Origin: Cucumis sativus
Lineage: Eukaryota > Streptophyta > Magnoliopsida > Cucurbitales > Cucurbitaceae
Assembly (NCBI RefSeq): GCF_000004075.3
Contig: NC_026656.2
Location: 24,004,607 to 24,068,606 of the forward strand
Direction: 5' to 3'
Length of the DNA stretch: 64,000 nt
In this document: positions 22,991 to 35,725 of the stretch, piece by piece
Position numbering within the stretch: position 1 is the first letter of the stretch
How the letters are laid out: every line of letters begins with the position of its first letter
The notes under the pieces: generated by a model
What the model was told of the DNA's origin: nothing
Seen by the model: only the letters and a program-made list of their open reading frames with translations
Databases searched by the model: none
Made by a program: the position numbers and the translations under genes

Positions 22991-23450
22991 ATTGTAGAAA
23001 GGTAGTTGTTGGAGTCCAAAGTAGAAGTTTTTGTTGTGGAAGTTGATCATCAAATGTGATCTTCACCAAATTAAAGTTTATAGTTGTAAGTGGTCATCAG
23101 AGACAAAAGTTGGTTGACCAAAATTGATGTTGGAAATAGTCGCCTGAGTTTGTTGTCGGAGCCTGAAATTCATCACATGCAAGTGGTCATCAAAGTTGAT
23201 TTTCATTGGAGTTTGTTATTGAAGCCCAAAATTGGTCGTGGAGTTGGTTACACATAGGTGGTTGTTAGAGGTGGTCATCGCAGCTTATCATTGGAGGTGG
23301 TTTGTTGGAGCCAAAAAACGATCGTTGAAGGTAGTTTTCAAAGTCAGAAATCGATCATCAAAGGTGGTTGTTGGAGCCAGATATCGGTTGTCGAAGGCGT
23401 GGTTGCAGGAGTCAAAAATCGATTGTCGGAGTAAAAAATTAGTCATTGGA
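22991..23450. repeat. Diverged minisatellite, GGTTGTTGGAGCC(A)GAAATCG unit
   Basis: About ten degenerate copies of a 35-50-bp unit of the form GTGGTTGTTGGAGCCAGAAATCGATCATCAAAG. The open frames on both strands here (23232-23552 plus, 23288-23653 minus) are translations of this repeat and not genes. Confidence 0.65.
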
Positions 23451-23533
23451 ATTGAATGTGAAAAAATGGTAATTGTCAATAATATATGGTTGATGGATGA
23501 ACCATTGGAAATATTGGAAAGGGAGAGTTGGGG

Positions 23534-23576
23534 TGAGTTGGTATATTGGTGAGTTGATATATAATATACCAACTCA
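23534..23576. repeat. Perfect 14-bp inverted repeat (hairpin)
   Basis: TGAGTTGGTATATT (23534-23547) and AATATACCAACTCA (23563-23576) around a 15-base spacer. It directly follows the minisatellite and may be the end of the mobile element that contains it. Confidence 0.8.
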
Positions 23577-23819
23577 ATACTATATTTAAACCACAATAAT
23601 TTAGTACAAAAATCATTATATCTTAGTATTAGTATTAGTTTAGTACTAAACATTATTGCTACTTTTTAATTTTTTCTAGTTTAAAAGCTAAATCTTTCCA
23701 AATTGTTTCTCTTCATTTCACAACTAAAATTTTAATTGCCATTATTTAAAACCTACAACACACATAATCTTAGCTTAGATTGAGTCAAAAGATTGTATAT
23801 TATAGTAATTACAAATTTT

Positions 23820-24240
23820 AAGACCCATTTGATCATTTTTATTCTAAAATTTGAAAATTCACCTTATAATTCTCACTTCTATTCTACTATGGTTTTCATG
23901 CTATTTGCCTATTTTCTATATAAAATTTGCAAAATCAAGCCAAATTTTCAAACGAAAATAAATAATAAATAATAAATAATAAATAATCTAATTTTGTTTT
24001 GATAACCATTTCTTTTTTTATGTTTTATTTATATTTTCAAAAACTAAGTCAACAAACACTCTTTTATCTCTCTAAATTTCTTACTTTGTTGTCTATCTTT
24101 TATCAATGTTTTTAAAAGTTGGATTTAAAAACTAACCCAATTTTTTAAAAGTAGAAAAGCTAAATTTTAAATGTTTGTTTTTGTTTCTTAAATTTCATCA
24201 AGAATTCAACTTGTACCTAAATTTATGTGTAAAGTATTGA
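23820..24240. repeat. Dispersed cucurbit MITE-like repeat (GGTAACCATTT...), worn copy
   Basis: Contains TTTTGATAACCATTTC, AAAAACTAAGTC and TAAATTTCTTACTTTGTTGTCTA, the order seen in clearer copies at 40226-40690, 42405-42725 and 54121-54405. Boundaries are uncertain. Confidence 0.4.
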
Positions 24241-25200
24241 GAGAGAGAGATTTTATCAACGTAGTTGGAAAAGGAAAAAAAAAAACAAAAGAATGTATAA
24301 CTTTTGGAAAACAAAATCAGTGTAAAATGGAATAGCAATTGCAAAGGAAGATTATACTTCAATTTCACAACAATTTCTTTTAAAAATGTTGTTTGAAGAT
24401 AAGAACAAAACTTCCTTGAATTAGATTAGAAACACCAATGAAATTTCATATAGAAAACATTGACTGTATTAAAAAAATAAATGCCCTTTGGTATATTTTC
24501 CCACTTTGATAGGGACTCTTCACCATTTACTTTTTAAAGTCTTACAGATAATAATGTATATATATTATTACAAATTGTTGTTGCATACACACACCGCTTA
24601 TTTGAAAAAAAAACGGGGTTTATTTTGGTAAAAGGAGTAATTTTTTTAGCATTATTAGAATGCATCTCTTCAGAAAAAACGTATTCCATGTTTTTACCAT
24701 TATTATTGTTATTATTATTATCTTTTCTATTATTATTATTATCTTTATTATAATTATTACAATATTAAAATTTTAAAATAATAAAAATTATGTAAAAATT
24801 ATTATTTAAAAAATTATGAATAATTGTAATTTATGGTCATTTCACTAATAATAATTAGGGCTTAGGGTTTAGGAAATAATAAAAAGTAAACTATCGCTAA
24901 TACTTACAAAAAAAATACCAAAAAAACCACATATTTTACCTAAATAGTTTGGAAAATATCCGTTTTCTGAATCTTTTTTAGAAACAACCTTTTTTTTTCA
25001 ATTGCCCCACACACACAAATGTGAAAATGCAACACACACATACCCACCACATGCAATACCAAAGCCAAAAATCTAGTCTTTAAAGCAATGAAAGTTCGTT
25101 GATGATATATTTGACATGAAACTGCCACCACAATTTCTAGTATCCCTCCTAGCTACCTCCCTCTCACAATTTCCTATTACATTCCTAACTACTTTCCATT
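24241..25200. other. AT-rich sequence upstream of the second AAT gene
   Basis: No gene visible. Contains an ATT trinucleotide run (24700-24760). The minus-strand frame at 24940-25131 has no known domain. Promoter elements of the AAT gene presumably lie in the last few hundred bases. Confidence 0.3.
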
Positions 25201-25222
25201 TCTTTTCCCATTTCTTTCTCTC

Positions 25223-25228
25223 TATAAA
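25223..25228 (+). promoter_or_regulatory. TATA box of the second AAT gene
   Basis: TATAAA within TCTCTCTATAAATTCATCC, 78 bp before the ATG, followed by a CT/CA-rich leader. Distance and context fit a standard plant core promoter. Confidence 0.65.
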
Positions 25229-25305
25229 TTCATCCTCCTCTCCATTTTACTCTCACTCAAATCTCACACATCATATAATATTCTAATTATATTCAATCCC
25301 TCAAT

Positions 25306-26685
25306 ATGGCTTCTTCTCTTGTCTTTCAAGTTCAAAGATCCCAACCTCAACTAATTCCTCCATCAGACCCTACTCCTCATGAGTTCAAGCAACTCTCTGA
25401 TATTGATGACCAAGAAGGCCTTCGCTTTCAAATCCCTGTTATTCAATTCTACCGTCACGATCCGAGAATGGCTGGGACTGACCCTGCAAGGGTTATAAAG
25501 GAAGCCATTGCCAAGGCCTTGGTGTTTTATTATCCCTTTGCCGGTCGGCTTAGGGAAGGACCCGGACGGAAGCTTTTTGTTGAATGCACGGGAGAAGGTG
25601 TTTTGTTTACTGAAGCGGATGCGGATGTTAGTTTGGAACAATTTGGCGATGCACTTCAGCCTCCGTTTCCTTGTTTGGAAGAGCTTCTTTTCGATGTTCC
25701 GAACTCTAGCGGGGTTCTTGATTGTCCGTTATTGCTCATCCAGGTTACGAGACTCAAGTGTGGTGGTTTTATCTTGGCTCTTCGTTTGAATCATACCATG
25801 AGTGATGCTTCTGGTCTTGTTCAATTCATGATGGCTGTTGGTGAGATGGCTCGTGGAGCAACTGCTCCCTCGGTTCGTCCTGTTTGGCAAAGGGCTCTCT
25901 TAAATGCACGGGATCCGCCAAAAGTTACATGTCATCATCGCGAGTACGATGAAGTTGTCGATACCAAAGGCACTATCATCCCGCTTGACGACATGGCACA
26001 TAGGTCCTTTTTCTTTGGCCCATCCGAGATCGCAGCTATTCGTAATGCCTTACCTAGCCACCTTCGTCAGTGCTCTTCCTTTGAGGTCCTCACTGCTTGC
26101 CTCTGGCGCTTCCGCACTATATCTCTCCAGCCCGATCCGGAAGAGGAAGTGCGAGTACTCTGCATCGTCAACTCTCGCTCCAAGTTCAACCCTCCATTGC
26201 CAACCGGATATTACGGTAACGCGTTTGCTTTTCCAGTAGCACTCACAACTGCAGGGAAGCTTTGTCAAAACCCATTAGGGTATGCTTTGGAATTAGTCCG
26301 AAAGGCTAAGGCGGACGTGACGGAGGAGTACATGAAGTCAGTGGCAGACCTTATGATGATAAAAGGAAGGCCTCATTTCACTGTGGTGAGGTCGTACCTT
26401 GTGTCAGACGTGACAAGAGCGGGGTTCGAGGATGTAGACTTCGGGTGGGGAAAGGCTACGTATGGAGGACCGGCCAAAGGAGGCGTAGGAGCAATCCCAG
26501 GCGTGGCGAGCTTCTATATACCATTCAAAAACAAGAAAGAAGAGAGAGGAATTTTGGTGCCTCTATGTTTGCCTGCTCCAGCTATGGAAAGATTTGTGAA
26601 AGAACTTGATGCTTTGTTGAAGGCAGAAAAAAGCATTGATAGAGTTGAAAATCAGAAGCCATTGTTCATTGCATCTGCTCTATAA
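25306..26685 (+). CDS. AAT3: BAHD alcohol acyltransferase, AAT3 type
   Basis: A single uninterrupted frame of 459 aa, the usual BAHD length. It transfers acyl groups from acyl-CoA to alcohols in the cytosol; melon relatives make fruit ester volatiles. HTMSD, with the general-base His, is at residues 163-167, and the structural DFGWG is complete at 378-382. Thr263 (SSFEVLTAC) occupies the position where inactive melon AAT2 has Ala, so this copy should be active. Near-identity to melon AAT3 along its whole length, including the start [10 protein letters not shown], supports the start and the name. Unlike the neighbouring paralogue at 13.3-15.7 kb, it lacks both introns; the sequence across each former junction is exact. 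The two genes are about 9.6 kb apart in the same direction, a dispersed tandem pair. Confidence 0.93.
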   Translation: MASSLVFQVQRSQPQLIPPSDPTPHEFKQLSDIDDQEGLRFQIPVIQFYRHDPRMAGTDPARVIKEAIAKALVFYYPFAGRLREGPGRKLFVECTGEGVLFTEADADVSLEQFGDALQPPFPCLEELLFDVPNSSGVLDCPLLLIQVTRLKCGGFILALRLNHTMSDASGLVQFMMAVGEMARGATAPSVRPVWQRALLNARDPPKVTCHHREYDEVVDTKGTIIPLDDMAHRSFFFGPSEIAAIRNALPSHLRQCSSFEVLTACLWRFRTISLQPDPEEEVRVLCIVNSRSKFNPPLPTGYYGNAFAFPVALTTAGKLCQNPLGYALELVRKAKADVTEEYMKSVADLMMIKGRPHFTVVRSYLVSDVTRAGFEDVDFGWGKATYGGPAKGGVGAIPGVASFYIPFKNKKEERGILVPLCLPAPAMERFVKELDALLKAEKSIDRVENQKPLFIASAL

Positions 26686-29600
26686 TTAGGGAAACCAATA
26701 AAACCCTTCAAAAAAGAACTCTTGATTATTATAGCCATAATACAAATAAGAAGAATAATATACAATGAGGTATGAGGTAGTGTGTAATACATGTCGTGTA
26801 ATGTTTTATAAGGTTTGTAATTTATAAAATTTTGTGTTTATTTGTAACTTATTACCTTATTAGTTTGGATTTATATATGATGGAAAACGCATCAACTCTC
26901 AATAAACTTTCTCTTTTTTCTTTTGAACTTTTTGAAAGACAAAATTTACACTCAAAGCCAAATTGAAGGATGTGTTTGCCATCTTCTCAATGTTTAACTT
27001 ATTGGTTTACTTATTTAGGGAATCAAACAAGAATGGCATGAATTTTCTGGTAAGGCTTCTATAAAGAATATTATATGAATTGTATTTTAAAATAGACAAA
27101 TTATTTTACAAAACGTTTACAAATATAATAAAAAAAATTCATTTGTTTTTCATTTGAATACTTTATTTTTTTCAAAATTTTATTTTAGATGATAAAAGCT
27201 CAAGTGCTTTTTTATTTATTATTATTTAGTAGAATATAAGATGATGGGACGAGTTGAATGATAGATGCAGTGCTGCGTAATAGTATCATCTACAGTTCTT
27301 TAACTATTAAGACTGTGTGGTGCACATTCATTCTTTTTACATTTATGATCAAATATCTGCACACCCTGGGACAACTGGAAAAAAATGTTGTTTTTAAAAA
27401 AAAAAAAATTGGGGAAAAGTGACATTTTCAAAACTATTTAGGGAAAAATGGTGGTTTTTTTCAAATCACCCCAAACAAATACCTAAGCTAATGTCAATTA
27501 TTAAACCCCAAACCCTTTTTTGTATCTTTGAAAGGGATTTCAACTGTACTCAACTCTTTGTACTACCAATTTGGAATAGTTATTTAAAAGAAAAAAGTTC
27601 CTTTTTTAAGTATTTTCTTTTATTCTGCTTAATAAATGAAATGTACTTTAAAAAGTTGAGTTAATTAATCTAAGAACTAATTTTTGAAGAACCACTTCGA
27701 AGATGGATTGCGTACCAAGCTGGCTTTGTGATAATAATAATTAACCAAAAAGCTTCCAAATATGTAGTAATCTACAGTATAACTTAAAGTAATAAAAACA
27801 AATTTGTTTAATCTCAAACACTCTTTTACAGATAAAAAAAATGAAATATAGAAAAACATTTAATTAAAAAAATAATAAGAATTGCTTAAATTAAGAAGTA
27901 GCTTCTTAAAAGTGGGATTTAAACAGATAAACATAACCACGAAATTTTGAGAGATTTTGAAATGAAAAAGTGCTTAAATTAGAAGTCAAAATGTTTTTAT
28001 CAAAGTCTTTTTCCAGTATATATGTATGATAACAATATTAGAAGTTTCATCGCTATTTCTTGAGAAATTTATAGAAATTTTCTAAAGAAATTGTTGATTA
28101 AAATCAATCATTTTGCTAGACCTCTTATTATTATTAGCAGAGAATATAAATGAAACACATTTTTAGATATATGTTTGCTATGCATATTATTCATTAGATT
28201 TATAAACTAGATTCAGTTTAAACAATTTCATGAGATGTATTTGATATTTATAAATCATAAAACAAGGTTGATTATCCTCTTGAGTATTAGGTTGGCTATA
28301 AATTATTATTAATTAATCTATCAGCGTGGTTTGCATTGAAAAATAATTAGTCTATCTATATATGATAGATTAAGTAGACTCTTATTTTTGCATATCGTAA
28401 TTGATACAAACATTAGTCTATTGCGATAAATTGTAGTATATCTATAATATAATGATATTTTTGTTGTATTTTTAAATATTTTCAACATTTTTACGATTAA
28501 AATATATTTTGTAATACATATTTTAATTTTAAAAAATGATATAATATATTTTATTCAAAATATTTTTTATATTTAATTATTTAAAACATGTTTGACTATT
28601 TGTTTTTTTTTTTTTATTTAACTTTTTTAAAAAAACAAGATGTTTGACAACTAATTCATTTTTTGATTTTTTTTTAAACAAAAAAACTTGTTTTTAAATT
28701 AGGAAGGTTAATTGAAAATGAAAAAAAATTAAAAATCATTTTCTTTCTAAAAACAAAATTAATTAGTTACCAAACATATATGGATTTTGTTTTTTATAAA
28801 CAAAAGTTAAAAAAAAAAAAGTTACTTAACGAAATCTTAATCATATCGTTAGAACATAATTAAAATCGTCTTTCACACACATATTCAAAATTAGTAAATT
28901 ATAAGTATATATATATATATGTAACATAATCGAAATTTCTTAATTAAGTGTGTGTATGACCTTCTGCTCCAACTCATAAACGAATAAAGGAAAGTTCAAA
29001 TAACTCTAATGTGATATTCAGACAGGTGAATGGAAAAACTTGTTTATTTTAGCTTTGATATAATATTGAACTCACCCTTACAATCATGCTCAGAAAGGTG
29101 AGTAAAGTTGTAGTTTAAAAACAAAGAGAATAAGCATTTGAGAATAGTATGATTCATAATTGATTTTATGTAATGTGAGGATATATCAAATGCTAAATGG
29201 AAGTTGGAAATATCAAGCTATACTAGAAGGCTTTCCTATAAAATGGTTAGAAATAATATAAAATATTTTGAAGAGTTCAATTAATTTCTAGGGGCTGAAT
29301 TTTAGAAGAAATTTTCTTCAATTAAATTACAATCAGAATGGTAAGCATACCATTGTTTACGCATAAAGATTATTCTAATGTTTTTGGAAGTTAATATAAT
29401 GAGTAATTAATAATTGCAATATATAGATGGGTACAATAGAATAATGACCATGTTTTACAGAATTAGATATCTAAGGTACTCAAATGAAGCACGTAACTTT
29501 CTTATTCGTTGATTTTGTTGTAGGCAAGAGGGTATTTGGGCATATAATTAAATCAATGGATAACATAGCATTTTGAGTTTTTCATTTGTGACAGAGAGTT

Positions 29601-30425
29601 ATCCTTCTTGATTATTTTATGCTAATTGTCATGTGTGTTGGTGATGAGTTTTTAATTGATAGATATTAGATGATGATGATGGTCAAATTTTCTTTTTAAA
29701 GAATTATTTCATGGGTGAATTGATTTCCTTCTATATTCATTTTTTAAATGGTGTGTTGACCAAGTTATCCGACTGATTCAACATATTAAATGTTCACTTT
29801 GTGATGCTTATATTGATTGTCATTTATGCACCTAATAGATAGTAAAATATTCCCCATTTACATGATTGTGGTTAAAGGTGGTTTGTTACGTAAATGCTTC
29901 TGATTTTGTTATTTCTAAATTATTCTCAATTTGGATAATCATGGTTTAATTTGGTGGTTTGCTTGATTGATTCAAATACATTGAATATACTTTGATTGGT
30001 GGGTTGTTCCACATGTGAGAATTTAGCAAGTTTATGAGTAGCAAGAAAATAATAATGCTATGTCATTGCATTGCTTTCCATACCCCAAATGAAATGCTAT
30101 TGCGATAAATTTGAGAAAGTTTAATTCTCATAAATGAAAGTAATATTTCATATGCTATGGTTGACAAAGATTATGTATGGCTTATGTCTATATGTATTTT
30201 CCAATAAAGTTGATGAATGTTAAGCATATAAGTTCTAGGTTATCTAAAATAAAATATATCCGGTTTATTCCAAAGAACAATCCACACAAAAATTGGTTAA
30301 GACACCATACGAACTTTATAGAGACGGTATAAATTTAAGTATCTGAGAATGTGCGGTTAATTAAAGACGTGTATAGTATGATCTCAAACATTTTCCTGTT
30401 TTTAATAGTTATGATAATATTGTGT

Positions 30426-30456
<31 letters not shown>

Positions 30457-30815
30457 TGTGCTTAAACTGAAAATTAATTTGTGAATATAGAGATACCAAA
30501 TTTTTTAGCATATACTTCTCTCATGATCAAAATAGTTAATAGGTACATAGTGCACCTAATAATGTTAAAAACAATTATTTCTTTACTTTCTTCTTCTACT
30601 AGTGTGCATGAAATTGAATCCACAAGAAGTTAAGACAAATAATAGAGAAAAGTTTTGGTCATGAGTTCTTAAGCCTTAACTACTTTTTCAAGTGTCGAAC
30701 AGTGAAACTTCGAAAGTACTAATGGTGTGATTGAACTCTATCAGACAGAAGGTATGCTTTGATGAAAAGAATTAAGTTTGTCCAAATAAGAGTTAGATGG
30801 ATAAAGGACTACTTG
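26686..30815. other. Long AT-rich intergenic region
   Basis: The first 150 bp are likely 3' UTR of the AAT gene (AATAAAACC at 26698, further A-rich signals by 26770). Beyond that I see no gene: short frames are low-complexity. (TA)/(AT) microsatellites are at 28903-28920 and 30428-30453, and poly(T/A) runs at 28600-28830. Weak pieces of the TATCAGTGATAG/TTGCTATATT repeat family are near 28320-28500. Confidence 0.4.
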
Positions 30816-30821
30816 AGGGTA

Positions 30822-30945
30822 GGGGTGAAAAAAAATCAAACTGAACCGATTCGATTTAGTTCGGGTTGGACTGATTTACAAGAATATTAGTATCGAACCA
30901 AACCAATTTGGTTCAATTCGATTTGGTTGGTGGTTCACTTATTAG
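30822..30945. mobile_element. hAT-like element 5' end, interrupted
   Basis: GTAGGGGTGAAAAAAAATC at about 30821 followed by AACCGATTCG/TTCGGTTGG-type and AACCAAACCAATTTGG inverted motifs, similar in style to the hAT-like element at 19731. It ends abruptly at the CACTA terminus at 30946, suggesting nesting. Its other end was not identified. Confidence 0.45.
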
Positions 30946-31165
30946 CACTACAAGAAAAGAGACTCTCCCAACGCACAAAATTGAGCGTCGAAAAAAACTT
31001 TCCCAATGCATAAATATATGTCGAGATACGAGTAAAAAAAAAAGTGTCAGGAGAGCAACTTCTGACACACAATATGCAGTGTCGAGAGTTCCTAGACATC
31101 TTTCGACGTATGAATGTCGAAGACGCTGTCAATATAGCGTCGAGAAGTTAAACATCAAGCTATTT
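30946..31165. mobile_element. CACTA transposon 5' end with subterminal repeats
   Basis: It starts CACTACAAGAAAAGAGAC, a canonical CACTA terminus, then has several GCGTCGA / TGTCGAG / GTCGAGA subterminal motifs through about 31155. The 129-codon frame at 30908-31297 reads through the element end and is not a gene. The right terminus was not found downstream. The subterminal motif (GTCGA) differs from the TTGACG family at 3165 and 36397, so this is a second CACTA family. Confidence 0.7.
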
Positions 31166-33828
31166 AAACAATCTCAGTGTATCCAATATCTTGCAGCAAA
31201 ATCAATCTCATCAAAATCAATCTCATCAAAATCAATTAGTAATTTCAAATCAAATCAAGTATTTATGACCTATACCTACAATGGAATATGGAAGTAGCCC
31301 CATATGGGTACCACCACACCTAATTTGGAGAAGTTTATTACTAAAATTTCCAATTCAGATAACAATACTCGAAGTTATGGAAAAGTTTATTACTAAACAA
31401 AACTAATAACTTATCAAGTACTTCAACGAACTAGTAGTCTTAGTAGCAAGTTGAACAACAAATATTGATACAATAACAACATTCCACAATATTCATCCAT
31501 AAACTAACTCCAATTCAACCACTCCTACAAAATCAAATATAAATCCAATTCAACCACAAACTAACTATAAATTGTAAAAGCAACATATTTTAACCAAACC
31601 TTAACTAAAATGTACTCAACAATAACATTCACCAACAATATTCATCCACATACAAATTATTTAGAGCAACGTCTACAATCCACAATATAACCCCCCCTCC
31701 TCACCCACTCAATTCAATATAACCCTCCTCGAATTCAATATAATTCCTAAATTCAAATTGGAGAAGAGAAAACGAAAACATTGTTGTTGCTACCATCAGT
31801 AGAAGTATAGTGATTATTACTGCTCACATAGTATGTGATTCTTAGTTTGTTACTATTAAAAATGGGCATTTAACGTGGAAAATGAGTAATTATAGCCTTA
31901 GATTATTATATAATTAAATTATAATAATTTACGTTGAACTATAAATTATTTTAGTTTAAATTAAAAATAATATTATTTGTTGTAGCAGAATTTTAGATGA
32001 TCGAACATGGAAGTAGAGAAGAGAGAATAAGAGAATGAAGTGATTGAAAAGATGAAAAGAAAAGGAAAAGATATGATAGTGATGAAATAGTTGGGAGGTA
32101 GGGTTTCTAATAATGAGCTGTGGGGTTCAACTTTCTAAGGTTATTGTTTATTACATTTTATAATTATATATTTGGTTTGGTATCATTTTATTGGCTTTCC
32201 CATCAGTTCAGATGCAAAATTAATCCCAAAAAGTTATTCCATTTGGTTTGATTTCTTGTGTTTTTTCCATTTCTTCCACATCCGAGTATGAGCTCCTACA
32301 TTCATTCAACCACTCGTTTTTTTACGGTTCATTGTTTTTACCATATTTGTTTTGAAAATGTTTGAGAATATATAATGTAATTTCGACAAGTTTCTTACAA
32401 TTATTTATTAATTTATCATTATTTTAGTTTAAAATTAAAAATGAATATTTTTTTAAAAGAAAATAAGGAGTTGCGATATAACAAAAAAAAAAAAAAAAAG
32501 AGATATGTGTGTGAAATAAAAAATAAAAAGAACAAAAAAGTAAAATAGAGATGGGAACCATGTTTGAAAAAGGAGTCCCAAAATTATCCTCATGTCGTCC
32601 GTCTAACCATCCTATAATGCATGAGAATCTTTAGATATTAGAGAATCTTACGATATTACAAAGTAAATTACACATGATAGTCTAAATGCTCACCCCATAA
32701 AAATTTAAGATGTATGTGAAACAAACGATTCCTAAAGAAGTTGACAAAATGAAAAATTTCAACATATTATATCATTAACAGACATGGATAGAAGACTACT
32801 ACTAACTATCAATAATAAAAGTATATCACTTTTTATCACTAATACACAATGATAGAAGACTGCCAAACTATTGGTTACTACTTATTTAAAGACTAAACTA
32901 ATTTAAAGAATTTGATAAGAAATACAATTTTCATACATGTTCTATCGGTAATAGATACTTTAAATTTATTAGATACAAAATTATAAATTTAGGAATGAAT
33001 TAGATAGTTGAAGGAACTAAATAGACGTTACCTAAAATTCATAAACTAAACTTGTTATTTAAATTTACAAAAATATTTTTCAAACTTTGCTCTTGTTTGA
33101 AAAACAGTGTTTCTATACTTTGCAATCTTCAACTTTTCATAAACGTTGAAAACTACTTTTGAGTAGAAATTGTTGAACTGGTGTATGAATTTTATTTTTT
33201 AAGGTCACCACTACATCTTTCCTAATCCTAATTTTAGTTTGAAGTTTGAAACAATTTCTATTACAATAGTAGTTTTGAAACGTGAGGGAAGTTGCTAACA
33301 ATTTTTTTAAGCAAATGGGCATACTCATGGGTAAAGTTTTTATAATTTAATCAATTGAATGATAAAGTTTGGTCTACGTTCTCAACTCTGTGTCTAGTCT
33401 ATCTATGACATATTTAATTTTTATAAAAAAGTAACTTATCTATTAGATGTGACTGAATTTTATGTCCTATCAAATTCTAAGACTTACAATTTAATAAGAC
33501 AAAACGTCTTAAAATTTTGTAAAGAATTTCTAAGATTCAAAGAAAAAAATGACATAAACTCAAATGTTGAGGGAGTTTCAATATGGTCAAATATATATAC
33601 AAATATAAAGATAAAAGGTAAGAGAGATTTGACAAATAAATAAAACCAAATCAACCATAATTATTTCATTCAATTGCTTTCATGTATTCAAGAAACATAT
33701 GTCTTTCAATTGCCTTTAATTCCCTACAGGCAATGAATTCATAAACGGTTTGCTCTATATAACTTGACTAAAAACTCCATGTAAAAACCATAATGAACTT
33801 ACTGTTACATATATCCTTAATTCAATCT
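31166..33828. other. AT-rich intergenic region
   Basis: Contains a 15-bp tandem repeat (AATCTCATCAAAATC, 31199-31240) and A/C-rich degenerate sequence to 31760, possibly the interior of the CACTA element. No coding sequence was recognised to the GDSL promoter. The segment 32640-33060 carries loose fragments resembling the dispersed MITE family. Confidence 0.35.
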
Positions 33829-33829
33829 C

Positions 33830-33837
33830 TATAAATA
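33830..33837 (+). promoter_or_regulatory. TATA box of GDSL lipase gene
   Basis: TATAAATA within ATCTCTATAAATACATTG, 67 bp before the ATG at 33897. Confidence 0.65.
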
Positions 33838-33896
33838 CATTGACCAATTAGAAAAGTTAAATATCAACAAACACAAGAATTTGAAGAATATCGGCT

Positions 33897-35319
33897 ATGG
33901 CACGAGTTAATTGCCTCATTGCTGCTCTATCACTACACACAATTTGGCTGCTAGTAGTTCTCACCAAACCGTGCAGTTCTCTAGAGCCAAAAACTACTCC
34001 ATCATTTCCTGCCATTCTCATATTCGGCGATTCTACAGTGGATACCGGAAATAACAACTTCATTCCCACAATTTTCAAGGGCAATTACTCCCCATATGGC
34101 AAAAATTTCCCTGGTCATCTTGCTACTGGAAGGTTTAGTGATGGAAAACTCATTCCTGATATGGTAGCTTCTAGGCTAGGGATAAAAGAGCTTGTTCCTC
34201 CATTTTTGGATCCAAAATTGTCAAATGATGACATAAAAACAGGTGTTAGTTTTGCATCTGCTGGCACGGGATTCGATGATCTAACTGCTGCTATATCCAA
34301 AGTCATTCCTGTGATGAAGCAAATTGATCATTTCAAGAACTACATTCAGAGGCTTCAAGGGGTTGTGGGTGTGGATGAAAGTAAGAGGATAATTAACAAT
34401 GCTTTGGTTGTTATTAGTGCAGGAACCAACGACTTGAACATCAATTTTTATGACCTTCCCACTAGGCAGTTGCAGTACAATATTAGTGGCTATCAAGATT
34501 TTCTTCAGAATAGGCTACAAAGTTTAATCAAGGTAAATTATACAATATGCACATCACAAGAATCCAAAGGCTAAATTATAACTTTCCATTTCAGTTTATC
34601 CCTATACTCTTAAGAAAGTTTAGTAAGTCTTCAAACTACAGTCCTATTTTCAAAAGGTTACTAATTTTGTTACTATCAGTTTACACTCGAATCAACTAAA
34701 AATAAGGACTTTAACTCTGTCTATAGGAAATTTACCAACTTGGATGCCGAAACATAGTGGTTGCCGGCCTCCCACCTGTTGGTTGTCTTCCCATTCAAGA
34801 GACCATAGCATTTGAGAATCCCCTAAAGCGAAATTGTTTAAAAGATCAAAACTCAGATTCCGTAGCCTACAATCAGAAACTTTCAAAGCTGCTGACCAAT
34901 TTACAGCCACAGCTCGCAGGAAGCAAAATTCTGTATGCGGACATTTACACCCCTCTCATCGACATGCTAAACAATCCTCAAAAATATGGTAAGTCAGTGC
35001 CCTGCCACTCAAAATTTACAGAACCCATCCACTTATTGACTATAATTCAGTAAATATTAGAGAGAAATCATGTTCTGAAAACAATTTTCACCTCATTATC
35101 TTTGGGGCATTTCATCAAACAGGTTTTGATCACACGAACAGAGGTTGCTGTGGAACTGGATTGGTGGAAGCAGGGCCTTTGTGTAATCCAAAAACCCCAA
35201 CGTGTGAAAATTCATCAAAATTCATGTTTTGGGACAGCATTCATCCGACTGAAGCAGCCTACAAATTCATCGCCGAGGCACTTCTTAAGAAACTTGGAGA
35301 CACCCAGAATTGGAATTGA
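33897..35319 (+). CDS. GDSL-type esterase/lipase (SGNH hydrolase)
   Basis: Three exons: 33897-34532, 34727-34988 and 35123-35319 (GT-AG; phases 0 and 1), giving 364 aa, normal for the plant family. The N-terminus has a hydrophobic signal peptide (about residues 1-28), so the enzyme is probably secreted to the wall or extracellular space. SGNH blocks are visible: FGDSTVDTGNNN with the nucleophile Ser (block I), the oxyanion Gly in GVSFASAGTGFDD (block II), the Asn in SAGTNDLNINFYD (block III), and the Asp-His pair in FWDSIHPTEAAYK near the C-terminus (block V). All catalytic residues are present, so the protein should be active. Substrate is unknown; relatives act on lipids, cutin or acylated metabolites. 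The family often has five exons; here the first exon looks fused. Confidence in the exon model is high because the reading frame joins exactly. Confidence 0.92.
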
Positions 35320-35610
35320 TGGCTTCACCTGGCGGATTTTAGTTCGCTTGAAAATTGTTAGCTCATTTAGAACTCTAAAAAAATTTTCCTTCCCAGCTGT
35401 AGCAAAAAAAAAAAAGATTATAGTTATTGAAAAAGAAGAGAATAATAGATGCGTAATTTGAAGTTCAAATTCACTACAAAATGTGTATTAAATTCACTAA
35501 CAAAATATGTATTTCTTTTCTAACCAAAACAAACCATTTTGAAGATTTTTATTTTAAACATTTTTTTAAACTAAGGTCACATTTACTTAGTGGAAACATA
35601 TGTAATATAA
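35320..35610. other. 3' flank of GDSL gene
   Basis: Probable 3' UTR with an A-run at 35403-35415. Nothing else recognised. Confidence 0.4.
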
Positions 35611-35725
35611 ACTATAAGTTGCCAACATGAGCTTAGCTCAACACATGTATGTTCTTGTAGACAAGAGGTTCCGTATTCAAATCTCCACCTAACATTACAC
35701 CCACTAATACTAACTAAGCGATATC
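35611..35725 (+). repeat. tRNA-derived SINE
   Basis: ACATGAGCTTAGCTCAACA (about 35626-35644), resembling a pol III A box (GCTTAGCTCA), followed about 25 nt later by GTAGACAAGAGGTTCC...TTCAAATCTCC, a worn B box. This order is that of plant tRNA-derived SINEs. The tail and target duplications are not clear. Confidence 0.55.

Noticed and set aside
23232..23653. Overlapping frames of 106 and 121 codons on opposite strands
   Set aside because: Both are translations of the diverged GGAGCC minisatellite.
25363..26268. Frames on both strands inside the second AAT gene
   Set aside because: Shadow frames of the 459-aa BAHD coding sequence.
30908..31297. 129-codon frame
   Set aside because: Crosses the CACTA terminus and its subterminal repeats; no protein similarity recognised.
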